In this document: in pieces, positions 1 to 7,866 of the stretch | How the letters are laid out: each line of letters begins with the position of its first letter | Position numbering within the stretch: the stretch's first letter is position 1 | Source of the DNA: Ruminococcus sp. AM22-13 | GTDB lineage: Bacteria > Bacillota > Clostridia > Lachnospirales > Lachnospiraceae | Length of the DNA: 64,000 nucleotides | Assembly: GCF_003471165.1 (NCBI RefSeq) | Contig: NZ_QRIL01000015.1 | Coordinates: 37,193 to 101,192 of the forward strand | Direction: 5' to 3' | Translations under genes and position numbers: made by a program | Notes under the pieces: generated by a model | What the model was told of the DNA's origin: nothing | The model's database searches: none | The model's input: only the letters and a program-made list of their open reading frames with translations

Positions 1-17
1 ACTGTTGATTTTTCCAT
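1..17 (-). CDS. 5' end of an unidentified gene (partial)
   Basis: A minus-strand ATG (codon at 15-17) is preceded by an AAGGAGG ribosome-binding site (27-33) at about 9 nt. The first residues read MEKST and the gene then leaves the window. Nothing can be said about its function. Confidence 0.5.
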
Positions 18-76
18 CTGTCGTTTCCTCCTTAATTATCAAATCTGAAAAACCAGGATTATCCTGTTTATTTATA

Positions 77-104
77 ACCGAATCGCCATTTGATAATTCG
101 GTTA
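77..104. repeat. AACCGAAT / ATTCGGTT hairpin
   Basis: An 8-bp inverted repeat (AACCGAAT ... ATTCGGTT) lies about 13 nt downstream of the stop codon of the DUF1292-type gene. Its right arm resembles the right end (GATTCGGTTAA) of the family-C repeats seen elsewhere in the window. It could act as a weak 3' stem-loop. Confidence 0.4.
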
Positions 105-116
105 AATTCAGAGAAC

Positions 117-452
117 TTACATACACTCATAGAATTTTGATACTTTTTTATATTCTGCAGGTGCTGTGATTTTCTCTACAATTACGTCTCCATCTTCCGC
201 GTTCTGATAACGGTAAATGTAAACGCCTTCCTGTATCTCATCCTCTTCTATCAGAGATACGGCCATATAGTTCTGTCCTTCCACTTCGAAGGTATCCATG
301 ATTGCGAAGTCCCGCTCTGTACCATCGGAAATCGGAATGCTGACTACTTCGTATTCTGCTGTTGAATCATTTTCTGCAGCGGTATCCTTCTCTGCAACGG
401 TATCATTTTCTACAACAGTATCATTTAAAATTTCTTCGCTATTCTCGCTCAT
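117..452 (-). CDS. DUF1292-type acidic protein
   Basis: This is a 111-residue acidic protein. Residues 1-32 are a low-complexity leader in which END/EKD/AEN units repeat (the repeated ATTTTCTG-type DNA is visible). After it comes a beta-rich core with the pattern seen in DUF1292 proteins: DGTERDFAIMDTFEVEGQNY, then YIYRYQ, then a charged tail. The family is common in Firmicutes, often near yrzL/ruvX-type genes, and has no established biochemical role. An AAAGG ribosome-binding site sits about 10 nt before the ATG. The expanded repetitive N-terminus is not typical of the family and may vary between strains. Confidence 0.75.
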   Translation of the reverse strand: MSENSEEILNDTVVENDTVAEKDTAAENDSTAEYEVVSIPISDGTERDFAIMDTFEVEGQNYMAVSLIEEDEIQEGVYIYRYQNAEDGDVIVEKITAPAEYKKVSKFYECM

Positions 453-527
453 ATTTTCAAAACCTTTCTGGATAAAATCTCGTTATCAATCATTGTAGCA
501 AAGCATATCCATTTAGTCAAAATAAAT

Positions 528-716
528 GTTACTGTTCACTCCGTTCCCAGCAACACGCTTCGCGATGCACAGAATTTATGCTAATCGCATAAATTCGCGC
601 GGTATGTCTCGGGTTTTCTGTTGCCAGGCATCCGTAAGAAGCTGCCGGTGGCAGGTTCTGTAGGTGACCTTCGCTCACAAAAAACACCTCGCGGGATATT
701 ACCAGTGAACAGTAAC
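528..716. mobile_element. MITE-like element, 189 bp, perfect TIRs and 8-bp TSD
   Basis: The element is bounded by a perfect 12-bp inverted repeat, GTTACTGTTCAC at 528-539 and GTGAACAGTAAC at 705-716. It is flanked by a perfect 8-bp direct repeat, AAATAAAT, at 520-527 and 717-724. There is no convincing coding sequence; the short ORF across it is not conserved-looking. These are the marks of a non-autonomous transposable element. Shorter relatives occur at 11165, 21502, 49732 and 62520, and longer sister copies at 6892 and 24345. Confidence 0.8.
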
Positions 717-724
717 AAATAAAT

Positions 725-877
725 ATCAAAACAGGCTACGTCTGTTTATGCTACGTCAACCGAATGAATGCAAAATATACAACAAAACAGGGCGTGCAGA
801 TTGCACGAATAAATTTTCAAATGTACTCTGGAATGCACACACTACAATTTCGTGAATTCCCAAAATCTCCGGCATAT
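725..877. other. intergenic stretch with no gene
   Basis: About 150 bp between the MITE-like element and the pgm terminator. I see no ORF with a ribosome-binding site, and only a short GTCAACCGAATGAAT segment that recalls the end of the family-C repeats. Confidence 0.4.
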
Positions 878-911
878 AAAAAGGCTATGCTTTCATAAAC
901 ACAGCCTTTTT
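878..911 (-). terminator. intrinsic terminator of pgm
   Basis: On the minus strand AAAAAGGCT and AGCCTTTTT form a stem with a U-run about 100 nt after the pgm stop codon. The A-run on the other side could make it bidirectional. Confidence 0.75.
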
Positions 912-1007
912 GATTTTATTCATTTAGTTTTATTCATTTGTTTTTATCAAACCTGACAGGTTCTTCCGATTCATATCAACGCATTGATTCCAGGTAAAAT
1001 CCTGTAC

Positions 1008-2690
1008 TTATGCCATGATAGGTTTCAGTGCTTCAGCCAGTTTCTCTTTCTCAGCTTCTGCTTCTTCCAGATTCTTGCCAAGAGTTGTGTAATAGATTTT
1101 GATCTTAGGTTCTGTTCCGGATGGACGAACTACTACTGTCTCGCCATTGTCCAGTTTGTAGATGAGTACGTTTGCTGCCGGAAGTCCTGTTTCTTCTGGT
1201 TTCTGATAGTCTGTTACTTTGACAATCTGATGACCGGCGATCTCTGTGAGAGGTTTGTCGCGAAGTCCCTGCATCAGAGCTGTCATCTTGTCCATTCCGC
1301 TTAATCCCGGGAATTCAAAGCTGTCTACCTTGTTCAGATAACGTCCGTACTGTGCATAGATTTCTTCCAGTCTCTGTTTCAGAGAACTTCCAATGCTTCT
1401 GTAGTATGCAGCCATTTCACAGATCAGCATAGATCCGATGACAGCATCTTTATCACGTACGTATGGTCCTGCGAGGTATCCATAGCTCTCTTCAAATCCG
1501 AAGATAAATCTGTCTACTTCACCTGCTGCCTCAAGCTGTGCGATCTGGTCTCCGATCCACTTGAATCCTGTAAGTACACTTCTGAGTTCTACACCATAAT
1601 GCTCTGCTACTGCGTCTGCAAGCGGTGTGGAAACGATGGATTTCACTGCTACCGGATTCTTTGGCATTGTGCCTTTTTCAATGCGGCCTGCACAGATATA
1701 ATCAAGAAGGAGTACACCTACCTCATTACCTGTTACCAGTTCATAAGAACCATCCGGGCATTTCATTGCGATACCGACACGGTCTGCATCCGGGTCAGTT
1801 GCAAGCATTAAGTCTGCACCTGTTTCTTTTGCAAGATTTAATCCCAGTTCCAGAGCTGCAAAGATCTCCGGGTTCGGATAGCTGCAGGTTGTGAAGTATC
1901 CGTTCGGATATTCCTGTTCCGGAACGATAGTGATGTCTGTGATTCCGATATCTTTTAATACCTGAGTTACAGGTACAAGACCGGAACCGTTTAATGGACT
2001 GTAAACCAGTTTCAGGCCTGCTGTTTTGCAAAGACCCGGACGAACCTGGCGGGATTCAATTGCTTCATAGAGAGCCTGTTTGCAGTCATCTCCTACGAAA
2101 CGGATCAGACCTTCTTCTACACCTTCTGCGAAAGACATATATTTCGCGCCGGTAAGTACGTCTGTTTTCTGAATTTCATCATATACGATTGCTGCTGCAT
2201 CATCTGTCATCTGGCATCCGTCCGGACCGTATGCTTTATATCCATTGTACTTAGCCGGGTTGTGAGATGCTGTTACCATAATACCTGCGTTGCATTCATA
2301 GTAACGTGTTGCAAAAGAAAGTGCTGGTACAGGCATCAGTGCATCGTAAATTCTTACTTTAATTCCATTTGCAGCCAGTACACCTGCTGCGTTCTTTGCA
2401 AATACATCGCTCTTAAGACGGCTGTCATAGCTGATCGCCACTGTCTGATTTCCGCCCTGTGTCTTTACCCAGTTGGCAAGTCCCTGTGTTGCCTGACGTA
2501 CTACGTAAATATTCATACGGTTTGTTCCAGCACCCAGAACCCCACGAAGTCCAGCTGTTCCAAACTTCAGAGCCACTGCGAAACGATCTTTGATTTCTTC
2601 ATCGTTTCCTTCAATTCTGGATAATTCCGGGTTAAGATCTGCATCTTCCAGATCTGCTGCTAACCAACGTTTGTATTCTTCCTGATACAT
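1008..2690 (-). CDS. pgm: phosphoglucomutase (alpha-D-phosphohexomutase family)
   Basis: A 560-residue enzyme that interconverts glucose-1-phosphate and glucose-6-phosphate, linking glycolysis to glycogen, cell-wall and exopolysaccharide precursors. All four superfamily signatures are visible: the phosphoserine loop TASHNP (about residue 140), the metal site DPDADRVG (about 300), the sugar-binding loop GFEESYG (about 400) and the phosphate-binding loop RPSGTEPKIK near the C-terminus. The domain order and length match the PGM2-like branch of Firmicutes. I chose the ATG at 2690 (MYQEEYKRW) over an in-frame ATG six codons upstream because AGGAG lies 8 nt before it. It is a single gene followed by a clear terminator. 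Confidence 0.92.
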   Translation of the reverse strand: MYQEEYKRWLAADLEDADLNPELSRIEGNDEEIKDRFAVALKFGTAGLRGVLGAGTNRMNIYVVRQATQGLANWVKTQGGNQTVAISYDSRLKSDVFAKNAAGVLAANGIKVRIYDALMPVPALSFATRYYECNAGIMVTASHNPAKYNGYKAYGPDGCQMTDDAAAIVYDEIQKTDVLTGAKYMSFAEGVEEGLIRFVGDDCKQALYEAIESRQVRPGLCKTAGLKLVYSPLNGSGLVPVTQVLKDIGITDITIVPEQEYPNGYFTTCSYPNPEIFAALELGLNLAKETGADLMLATDPDADRVGIAMKCPDGSYELVTGNEVGVLLLDYICAGRIEKGTMPKNPVAVKSIVSTPLADAVAEHYGVELRSVLTGFKWIGDQIAQLEAAGEVDRFIFGFEESYGYLAGPYVRDKDAVIGSMLICEMAAYYRSIGSSLKQRLEEIYAQYGRYLNKVDSFEFPGLSGMDKMTALMQGLRDKPLTEIAGHQIVKVTDYQKPEETGLPAANVLIYKLDNGETVVVRPSGTEPKIKIYYTTLGKNLEEAEAEKEKLAEALKPIMA

Positions 2691-2876
2691 TTTGACCACT
2701 CCTGCCATATTTTTTTAGATTTTTTTGTATATATTTGCTCAATATAGCTTCACTATACCATAATTTAAGTAAATCAGCAACAAAACAGGAAAATTTCACA
2801 AAAGTTTTATCTGAACCTGCCGTTATTTTCATTTCTTTTTTCCCTAATCCAAAAGGAATCATTGTTATTCCATTTT

Positions 2877-3098
2877 TCATCTTCGTGCCACTCCACATAT
2901 CAGTGAAATAATTCCAACTACGATCAGAATCGGTAAAGCAATTGTAACCAATCCACCAATCACCAGTGCAATCAAAATAACCGGAAGGAATACCAATGTA
3001 AATAGCACTTTCGTAATTCCCCAGGTCATCTTAAATGCAAGTCCGATCAGTTTTCCAAAAATCCCGAACATCAGACAAATAAATATAAATGTCAACAT
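2877..3098 (-). CDS. small hydrophobic membrane protein
   Basis: A 73-residue protein made almost entirely of hydrophobic segments, about residues 1-20, 28-50 and 50-70, ending GVARR. That is consistent with two or three membrane helices and a positive cytoplasmic tail. GAAGGA lies just upstream of the ATG, though the spacing is short. It sits about 190 bp upstream of pgm in the same direction. No family recognised. Confidence 0.6.
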   Translation of the reverse strand: MLTFIFICLMFGIFGKLIGLAFKMTWGITKVLFTLVFLPVILIALVIGGLVTIALPILIVVGIISLICGVARR

Positions 3099-3262
3099 AT
3101 ATCCTTCACGCTCTCTTTTTTTATATAGACATCTTCTTAGTGTCTCTGGACACTTTTCGTACCATTGACTATGTTTTTATAAAAGATAAATCTTTTTTCA
3201 TATAATATAACGTTCGAAAGCTTCGTTTGTATTCAGTATTTTTATAATTCACCAATATTCCT
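3099..3262. other. AT-rich intergenic stretch
   Basis: AT-rich DNA upstream of the small membrane-protein gene, probably containing its promoter. I see no RNA gene or ORF in it. Confidence 0.3.
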
Positions 3263-3412
3263 TTATACGACCTCAAATACAAGAATCTTCTCTCTATGAT
3301 TATTCCCATTAAACAGATCCTTGCAATCAATCTCATCCGAAAACAGCAACTGTTCTTCTGTCATCAAATAACTGACATATTCATCTGATGGATAATAGAA
3401 AAACAGTGACAT
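3263..3412 (-). pseudogene. C-terminal gene fragment (49 codons)
   Basis: An open frame begins at an ATG that overlaps a hairpin cluster (3406 on) and ends at TAA. It encodes MSLFFYYPSDEYVSYL, a middle section, and ends KILVFEVV. The amino-acid composition looks protein-like, but the ribosome-binding site is poor and the start lies in unrelated sequence. The most likely reading is the tail of a longer gene cut by insertion or deletion. Family not recognised. Confidence 0.35.
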
Positions 3413-3518
3413 GCTCTCGCCACTTAAATCTTACAGATTTTGAAGTGGGAGCTTCCTGCTCAATTGCCCTTCAGGGCAAAGCTAAAACAGGCTATCCCCG
3501 CGTGTCCCGCGGTTCTTT
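3406..3518 (+). mobile_element. possible IS200/IS605-type right-end (omega-RNA-like) remnant
   Basis: Three consecutive hairpins are visible: a CCACTT-AAATC / GATTTTGAAGTGG stem, TTGCCC-TTCA-GGGCAA, and CCCCGCG / CGCGG followed by a T-run. The order GCTC..CCACTT...AAGTGGGAGCTTCCTG resembles the structured region after tnpB genes in IS200/IS605 elements of Clostridia. No tnpB or tnpA coding sequence remains. The resemblance is from memory; a search against omega-RNA and IS ends would decide it. Confidence 0.35.
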
Positions 3519-3549
3519 TTTATCCGGTTACGGATTCTTTTCTGTGCTA

Positions 3550-3893
3550 TTATGCACATTTATATTCTGTTACTTCCAATAATTCTCCAGCTATATCATT
3601 CAATGACAACCCAAAAGTACAATATATAAAATCCGCTAGAATCATCCAATACTTTCCAACAAATTTTATTTTTTCTAGTTCCCGTGTATTCCAACGTTCC
3701 ATCGCATTATAAAAAGCGGTTCTATCATAGTTTCCCCTGCGTTTCCGTCCGTATCTTCCTCTGCATTCTTTTTTGGAAAACTAAGCAAAATAGTATTATA
3801 TTCTTTAAACAGATAATGGCAAAATAACTTTTCACTTTTTCTCATAAAAATAACCCTTCGGTTGCTACGCTCCCCCAACGGATATTCTGTCAT
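3550..3893 (-). pseudogene. frameshifted small gene
   Basis: Two minus-strand frames join into one protein-like sequence. The upstream part starts MTEYPLGERSNRRV and contains MRKSEKLFCHYLFKEYN. Around 3735-3745, near a GGGG run, the frame shifts and coding continues as DRTAFYNAMERWNTRELEK, then KYWMILADFIYCTFGLSLND, then EYKCA and a stop. The reconstructed product is about 110-120 residues. No family recognised. A sequencing error in the G-run is the alternative to real decay. Confidence 0.45.
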
Positions 3894-4007
3894 TTTTTCA
3901 ATGCATTATATAATATATTTTAAAATACAAGTTAAATTTTATCGCAAAAATAATTCTATAATTATTTAATCTTATCTTATATGATGTATATATAGGAGGA
4001 AAAAACC

Positions 4008-4187
4008 ATGTCCAAATTTGAATTAAAATCAACTAAATCACGAGAATACCGGTCTAAAACTTTTCGACTTCCTGCTGATCTGCTAAATGATCTGGAGCAA
4101 CGCGCTCAGGAAAAAGAATTATCTTTAAATCAGGCTGTTATCCAGTGCTTAGAATACGCCGTCAAAGCTATGGACAGTGAAGAATAA
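4008..4187 (+). CDS. ribbon-helix-helix (Arc/CopG-like) DNA-binding protein
   Basis: A 59-residue protein with an excellent ribosome-binding site (AGGAGG, about 9 nt before the ATG). Residues 14-22 (YRSKTFRLP) fit the DNA-contacting beta strand. They are followed by two amphipathic helices, LLNDLEQRAQEKE and NQAVIQCLEYAVKAM, joined by a short LSL turn, which is the classic RHH fold. Such proteins act as dimeric repressors, often as antitoxins or mobile-element regulators. No toxin gene follows; a terminator does (4208-4255). It is one of few plus-strand genes here and sits among gene debris. Confidence 0.75.
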   Translation: MSKFELKSTKSREYRSKTFRLPADLLNDLEQRAQEKELSLNQAVIQCLEYAVKAMDSEE

Positions 4188-4207
4188 TCACAACCATTAA
4201 AAATATC

Positions 4208-4255
4208 AAAAAGGACTGCCCTTATTGAAAATTAATTCAACTGGCAGTCCTTTTT
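4208..4255 (+). terminator. intrinsic terminator after the RHH gene
   Basis: AAAAGGACTGCC and GGCAGTCCTTTTT form a strong stem ending in a T-run, 20 nt after the RHH gene stop codon. It could also work in the opposite direction, for the minus-strand gene at 4318. Confidence 0.8.
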
Positions 4256-4317
4256 GTTGGTTAATGTTTTATAGTCTCAGTAGAAAGAAGCTTACTGAAT
4301 TTTGTACTATATAATAT

Positions 4318-4557
4318 TTACAGATTATTTTTCGCTGGCATGAAAATAATTCCCCTTTTTTCCATAGCTTGTGCATATGCCTGTAAATGCCACCTAACCC
4401 CATCAATTTTTACATGGCATTCATCAATTCTTCGACAAAGAGCATAATATCTGTCTCCATTTTCTGAAATCAGCTTTATTGCATCCCCATCTGGAATTTC
4501 AAAAATTTTTTCATTCTTACTATTCACAAAGCTAATAGACTCTCCCTTTTCTTCCAT
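4318..4557 (-). CDS. small mobile-element-type hypothetical protein
   Basis: A 79-residue soluble protein. The pattern PDGDAIKLISENGD...CRRIDECHVKI...WHLQAYAQAMEKRG resembles a small family found in integrated elements of Clostridia (LPDGDAI... CRFIDECH ... HICEFAEKMERNG). I recognise the pattern but know no function. A GAAGGGA-like ribosome-binding site is weakly spaced. It lies between the RHH gene and lysS in the decayed accessory patch, which supports an origin in a mobile element. Confidence 0.6.
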   Translation of the reverse strand: MEEKGESISFVNSKNEKIFEIPDGDAIKLISENGDRYYALCRRIDECHVKIDGVRWHLQAYAQAMEKRGIIFMPAKNNL

Positions 4558-4694
4558 CCATCACATTCCCTTCAAATGATTTAAAATAATTCAATACATA
4601 CTATTAAGTACATTTTCAATGTATCATATTTGATTGTATTTTGCAATATAATTTACAATTAAAATTATATTGCATATTGTATTTAATACAAAAT

Positions 4695-4731
4695 AATAAG
4701 ACGACTAAATCTTATGTTTAGTCGCCTTATT
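4695..4731 (-). terminator. stem-loop downstream of lysS
   Basis: AATAAGACGACTAAA and TTTAGTCGCCTTATT form a nearly perfect 15-bp stem with a 7-nt loop. On the minus strand it is followed by ATTTTG. It may terminate lysS transcription, or may have come with the short GTCGTAAG repeats between it and lysS. Confidence 0.55.
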
Positions 4732-4734
4732 TAA

Positions 4735-4811
4735 ACCTTACATCCTCTTCCTAATCTTCTGTCGTAAGTTTGTCGTAAGTCGTATATTTTTGTCGTTTTA
4801 TACGACTGATA
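4735..4811. repeat. GTCGTAAGT short repeats (possible integrase tail / att remnant)
   Basis: GTCGTAAGT occurs twice in direct order, followed by GTCGTATATTTTTGTCGTTTTATACGAC, directly against the lysS stop codon. Read on the minus strand, one frame ends LRLTTNLRQKIRKRM and stop, which recalls the C-terminal tails of phage-type tyrosine integrases. This is suggestive only. Confidence 0.3.
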
Positions 4812-6851
4812 TTAATATAATTTTGCACCAGCCGGAATATGGTCATCTACCATCAGAAGATGAAGTTTTTCTTCGCCCTCTTCTTCATGGATTGCACTAA
4901 GTAACATTCCACAAGATTCAATTCCCATCATTGCTCTAGGTGGCAGATTTGTGATAGCTATCAGTGTCTTACCTACCAGTTCTTCTGGTTCGTAGAATGC
5001 GTGAATACCGCTTAAAATGGTACGTTCTACGCCTGTTCCATCATCCAGAGTAAACTGTAAAAGTTTCTTTGACTTCGGCACTGCGACACACTCTTTTACC
5101 TTTACTGCACGGAAATCGGACTTGCTGAAAGTCTCAAAATCTACCTCATCTTTGAACAATGGTTCGATTTCTACCTTTGAAAAATCAATCTTCTCAACTG
5201 GCTTTTCTGAAACCGTTTTAGCCTGCGCAACGTTGTTTGCTTCGTTCTTAGCAGCGCCCTGTGACTTCATTGTCGGGAACAGAAGAACGTCACGGATTGC
5301 TGCACTGTCTGTAAGCAGCATAACCAGACGGTCGATTCCGTATCCGATACCACCTGTAGGCGGCATACCGATCTCCAGTGCGTTCAGGAAGTCTTCATCT
5401 GTGTGGTTCGCTTCCTCATCTCCTGCGTCAGCAAGAGCATCCTGTGCTTTGAAACGCTCTCTCTGATCGATTGGGTCATTAAGCTCGGAATATGCGTTAC
5501 ACATTTCCCATGTATTGATGAAAAGCTCGAAACGCTCTACCTTGTTCGGGTCAGAAGGTTTCTTCTTTGTCAGAGGAGAAATCTCGATCGGATGATCCAT
5601 GATAAATGTTGGCTGGATCAGTTCTTTCTCACAGTATTCCTCGAAGAACAGATTGATGATATCACCCTTCTTATGACGTTCTTCATATTCAATATGATGC
5701 TCATCTGCAAGCTTCTTAGCTGCTTCATCATCTGCAACTTCATCAAAATCAATTCCTGCATATTTCTTGATTGCATCATTCATGGTCAGACGCTCAAACG
5801 GTTTGCTGAGGTCGATCTCGATACCATTGTAGGAAATCTTCGCAGAACCGCAGACCTTCTCTGCCAGATAACGGAACATGGACTCTGTCAGTTCCATCAT
5901 TCCTTCGTAATCTGTATATGCCTGATAAAGTTCCATCAGGGTGAACTCCGGGTTATGACGAGTGTCAACACCTTCGTTACGGAATACACGGCCAATCTCG
6001 AAAACTCTCTCAAGACCACCAACAATCAGTCTCTTCAGATAAAGTTCCAGAGAAATACGAAGCTTAACATCTTCGTTCAGTGCATTGTAATGTGTTTCGA
6101 ATGGTCTTGCTGCTGCTCCACCTGCATTTGCAACAAGCATTGGAGTTTCAACTTCCATGAAATCACGGTCTGCAAGGAAGTTACGGATTTCTTTAAGGAT
6201 CTGAGAACGCTTGATAAATACACTCTTGCTGTCCTGATTCATAATAAGATCCACATATCTCTGACGGTAACGTGTATCTGTATCTGTCAGACCATGGAAT
6301 TTCTCAGGAAGGATCTGTAAGCTCTTGGAAAGAAGAGTCATGCTCTCTGCATGAATGGAGATCTCACCTGTTCTTGTTCTGAATGCAAAACCTTCCAGAC
6401 CAAAGATATCGCCGATATCAGATTTCTTGAAGTCTGCATAAGAGTCTGCTCCGATTGCATCTCTTGCTACATATACCTGGATATTTCCCTGTAAATCCTG
6501 GATATTACAGAAAGAAGCTTTACCCATAACTCTCTTGAACATCATACGGCCTGCGATTGATACGTGGATCGGGCTTGCATCCATGATGCTTCTTCTTTCT
6601 TCGTAATCTTTCTTAACAGCTTCCTTTGCCTGTTCTTCATCAAGACCGGTTACATCTACTTCCTGACGGTCTTTGAGAAGTTCTGCCTCATGTGCTTCGT
6701 AAAGGTTCTTCACTTCGAGTGAGTGATGAGTCTGGTTAAATTTTGTGATCTGAAATGGATCTTTTCCGTTAGCCTGAAGATCTGCAAGTTTCTCACGACG
6801 TACCTTCAGTAACTGGTTTAAATCCTGTTCCTGCTGCTTCTGCTGTGCCAC
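4812..6851 (-). CDS. lysS: lysyl-tRNA synthetase (class II) with C-terminal tRNA-binding domain
   Basis: Charges tRNA-Lys with lysine. The 679 residues contain the N-terminal OB-fold anticodon domain (about 95-175, [18 protein letters not shown]), class II motif 1 (FMEVETPML, about 231), motif 2 ([15 protein letters not shown], about 290) and motif 3 ([14 protein letters not shown]). LysS is normally about 490-500 residues. The extra C-terminus (about 572-679, [21 protein letters not shown] to [18 protein letters not shown]) is an EMAP-II/Trbp111-like tRNA-binding domain of the type fused to MetG. The start is GTG, 8 nt after GGAGG. The order is dusB-greA-lysS, though a terminator and a MITE-like insertion separate them. 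Confidence 0.95.
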   Translation of the reverse strand: MAQQKQQEQDLNQLLKVRREKLADLQANGKDPFQITKFNQTHHSLEVKNLYEAHEAELLKDRQEVDVTGLDEEQAKEAVKKDYEERRSIMDASPIHVSIAGRMMFKRVMGKASFCNIQDLQGNIQVYVARDAIGADSYADFKKSDIGDIFGLEGFAFRTRTGEISIHAESMTLLSKSLQILPEKFHGLTDTDTRYRQRYVDLIMNQDSKSVFIKRSQILKEIRNFLADRDFMEVETPMLVANAGGAAARPFETHYNALNEDVKLRISLELYLKRLIVGGLERVFEIGRVFRNEGVDTRHNPEFTLMELYQAYTDYEGMMELTESMFRYLAEKVCGSAKISYNGIEIDLSKPFERLTMNDAIKKYAGIDFDEVADDEAAKKLADEHHIEYEERHKKGDIINLFFEEYCEKELIQPTFIMDHPIEISPLTKKKPSDPNKVERFELFINTWEMCNAYSELNDPIDQRERFKAQDALADAGDEEANHTDEDFLNALEIGMPPTGGIGYGIDRLVMLLTDSAAIRDVLLFPTMKSQGAAKNEANNVAQAKTVSEKPVEKIDFSKVEIEPLFKDEVDFETFSKSDFRAVKVKECVAVPKSKKLLQFTLDDGTGVERTILSGIHAFYEPEELVGKTLIAITNLPPRAMMGIESCGMLLSAIHEEEGEEKLHLLMVDDHIPAGAKLY

Positions 6852-6891
6852 CTTGATTCCTCCTTATATTCTTGTATTTATTTGATTAATC

Positions 6892-7033
6892 GTAACTATT
6901 CAGCAGTCTACTATCCCGCGAGGTGTTTTGGCATGAACATGCCAAAATCCCTAAGAATACAAGTCAATACCCCATCGCCGAAGGCGATTTTTAATGGATT
7001 TTGACTCGTAACTGTGAGGTACTGAACAGTTAC
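6892..7033. mobile_element. MITE-like element, 142 bp
   Basis: The ends are GTAACTATTCAG (6892-6903) and CTGAACAGTTAC (7022-7033), an inverted repeat with 11 of 12 positions matching. The flanks GATTAATC and AATTAATC agree at 7 of 8 positions, as expected of an 8-bp target duplication. Inside are hairpins such as TTTTGGCATG/CATGCCAAAA and ATCGCCGAAGGCGAT. It is nearly identical to the copy at 24345-24487. It lies in the leader between greA and lysS. Confidence 0.8.
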
Positions 7034-7114
7034 AATTAATCTTTTATAGTCACAGAAAGGTGCGCGTCATGCTCTGCATGGAAAATCTTTACGCGCACCT
7101 CAGTCATCCGTTTC

Positions 7115-7597
7115 TTATACGTTTCTCTGGATTTCCAGAACTTTGTATTTCATGATTCCGGCTGGCATCTCAACTTCTACTACATCGCCTGTGTGAGCAC
7201 CCATAAGTGCTTTTCCAACAGGAGATTCGTTGGAAATCTTGCCTTCAAGGCTGTTAGCCTCTGTGGAACCTACGATTTTCAGTTCGATATCTTCTTCGAA
7301 TTCAAAATCGTGTACTTTTACTTTACATCCAACGCTGATCTTGTCAAGATCTACTTCGTCCTCAACTACAACTTCAGCATTCTTTAAGATCTTCTCGATT
7401 TCTTCGATACGTGCTTCAATGTCTCTCTGTTCGTCTTTCGCTGCATCGTATTCCGCATTCTCTGATAAGTCGCCCTGTTCTCTGGCTTCCTTAATTTTCT
7501 CTGCTACTTCTTTTCTCTTTACTACCTTTAAATCATGCAGCTCTTCTTCTAATTTTTTAAGTCCTGCATAAGTTAGTAAGTTTTTCTTTTCTTCCAT
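7115..7597 (-). CDS. greA: transcription elongation factor GreA
   Basis: A 160-residue factor that enters the secondary channel of RNA polymerase and stimulates cleavage of backtracked RNA. The N-terminal coiled coil is clear ([20 protein letters not shown] to [11 protein letters not shown]), with the acidic tip [18 protein letters not shown] at about 40-57. The C-terminal FKBP-like domain contains SVGCKVKV and [23 protein letters not shown] start at the ATG at 7597 (MEEKKNLL) because GGGAG/AAGG precedes it and the length then matches the family; an upstream in-frame start would add eight residues. A terminator separates it from dusB, so it probably has its own promoter. Confidence 0.95.
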   Translation of the reverse strand: MEEKKNLLTYAGLKKLEEELHDLKVVKRKEVAEKIKEAREQGDLSENAEYDAAKDEQRDIEARIEEIEKILKNAEVVVEDEVDLDKISVGCKVKVHDFEFEEDIELKIVGSTEANSLEGKISNESPVGKALMGAHTGDVVEVEMPAGIMKYKVLEIQRNV

Positions 7598-7747
7598 AAT
7601 AACCTTACTCCCTTTCAACATCCGGTATATAGTCTATGGTGTCTTATATACACCCCGGATCACTACATGGATTTATGTGCTTCCTGATACATCATACCTG
7701 AAAAAGGGCAGACTTATTCTAGGATATTCACAATTTCTGTATTATAC

Positions 7748-7787
7748 AAAAAAGCGCCCGGATTGTCAAGCATTCCCGGCGCCTTTT
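7748..7787 (-). terminator. intrinsic terminator of dusB
   Basis: On the minus strand AAAAGGCGCCGGGAATGC pairs with a GCGCCCGG-type 3' arm and is followed by a T-run (the plus strand shows AAAAAAGCGCCCGG...CCGGCGCCTTTT). It lies about 80 nt after the dusB stop codon. Confidence 0.75.
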
Positions 7788-7866
7788 GATTAAATCATAT
7801 ACCTGATTTTCTATCATTTTCCATCATCAAAAAAACACCGTTTCATCGGCTGGCACGGCTTTCATT

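Noticed and set aside
529..729. 66-codon ORF on the minus strand
   Set aside because: It covers a MITE-like element, lacks a ribosome-binding site, and its sequence recurs as noncoding repeat DNA.
2632..2898. 88-codon ORF overlapping the pgm start
   Set aside because: It overlaps the well-supported pgm coding start in another frame and has no ribosome-binding site.
5403..6320. 305-codon plus-strand ORF
   Set aside because: It runs antisense to lysS; the cysteine- and histidine-rich composition is typical of a shadow frame.
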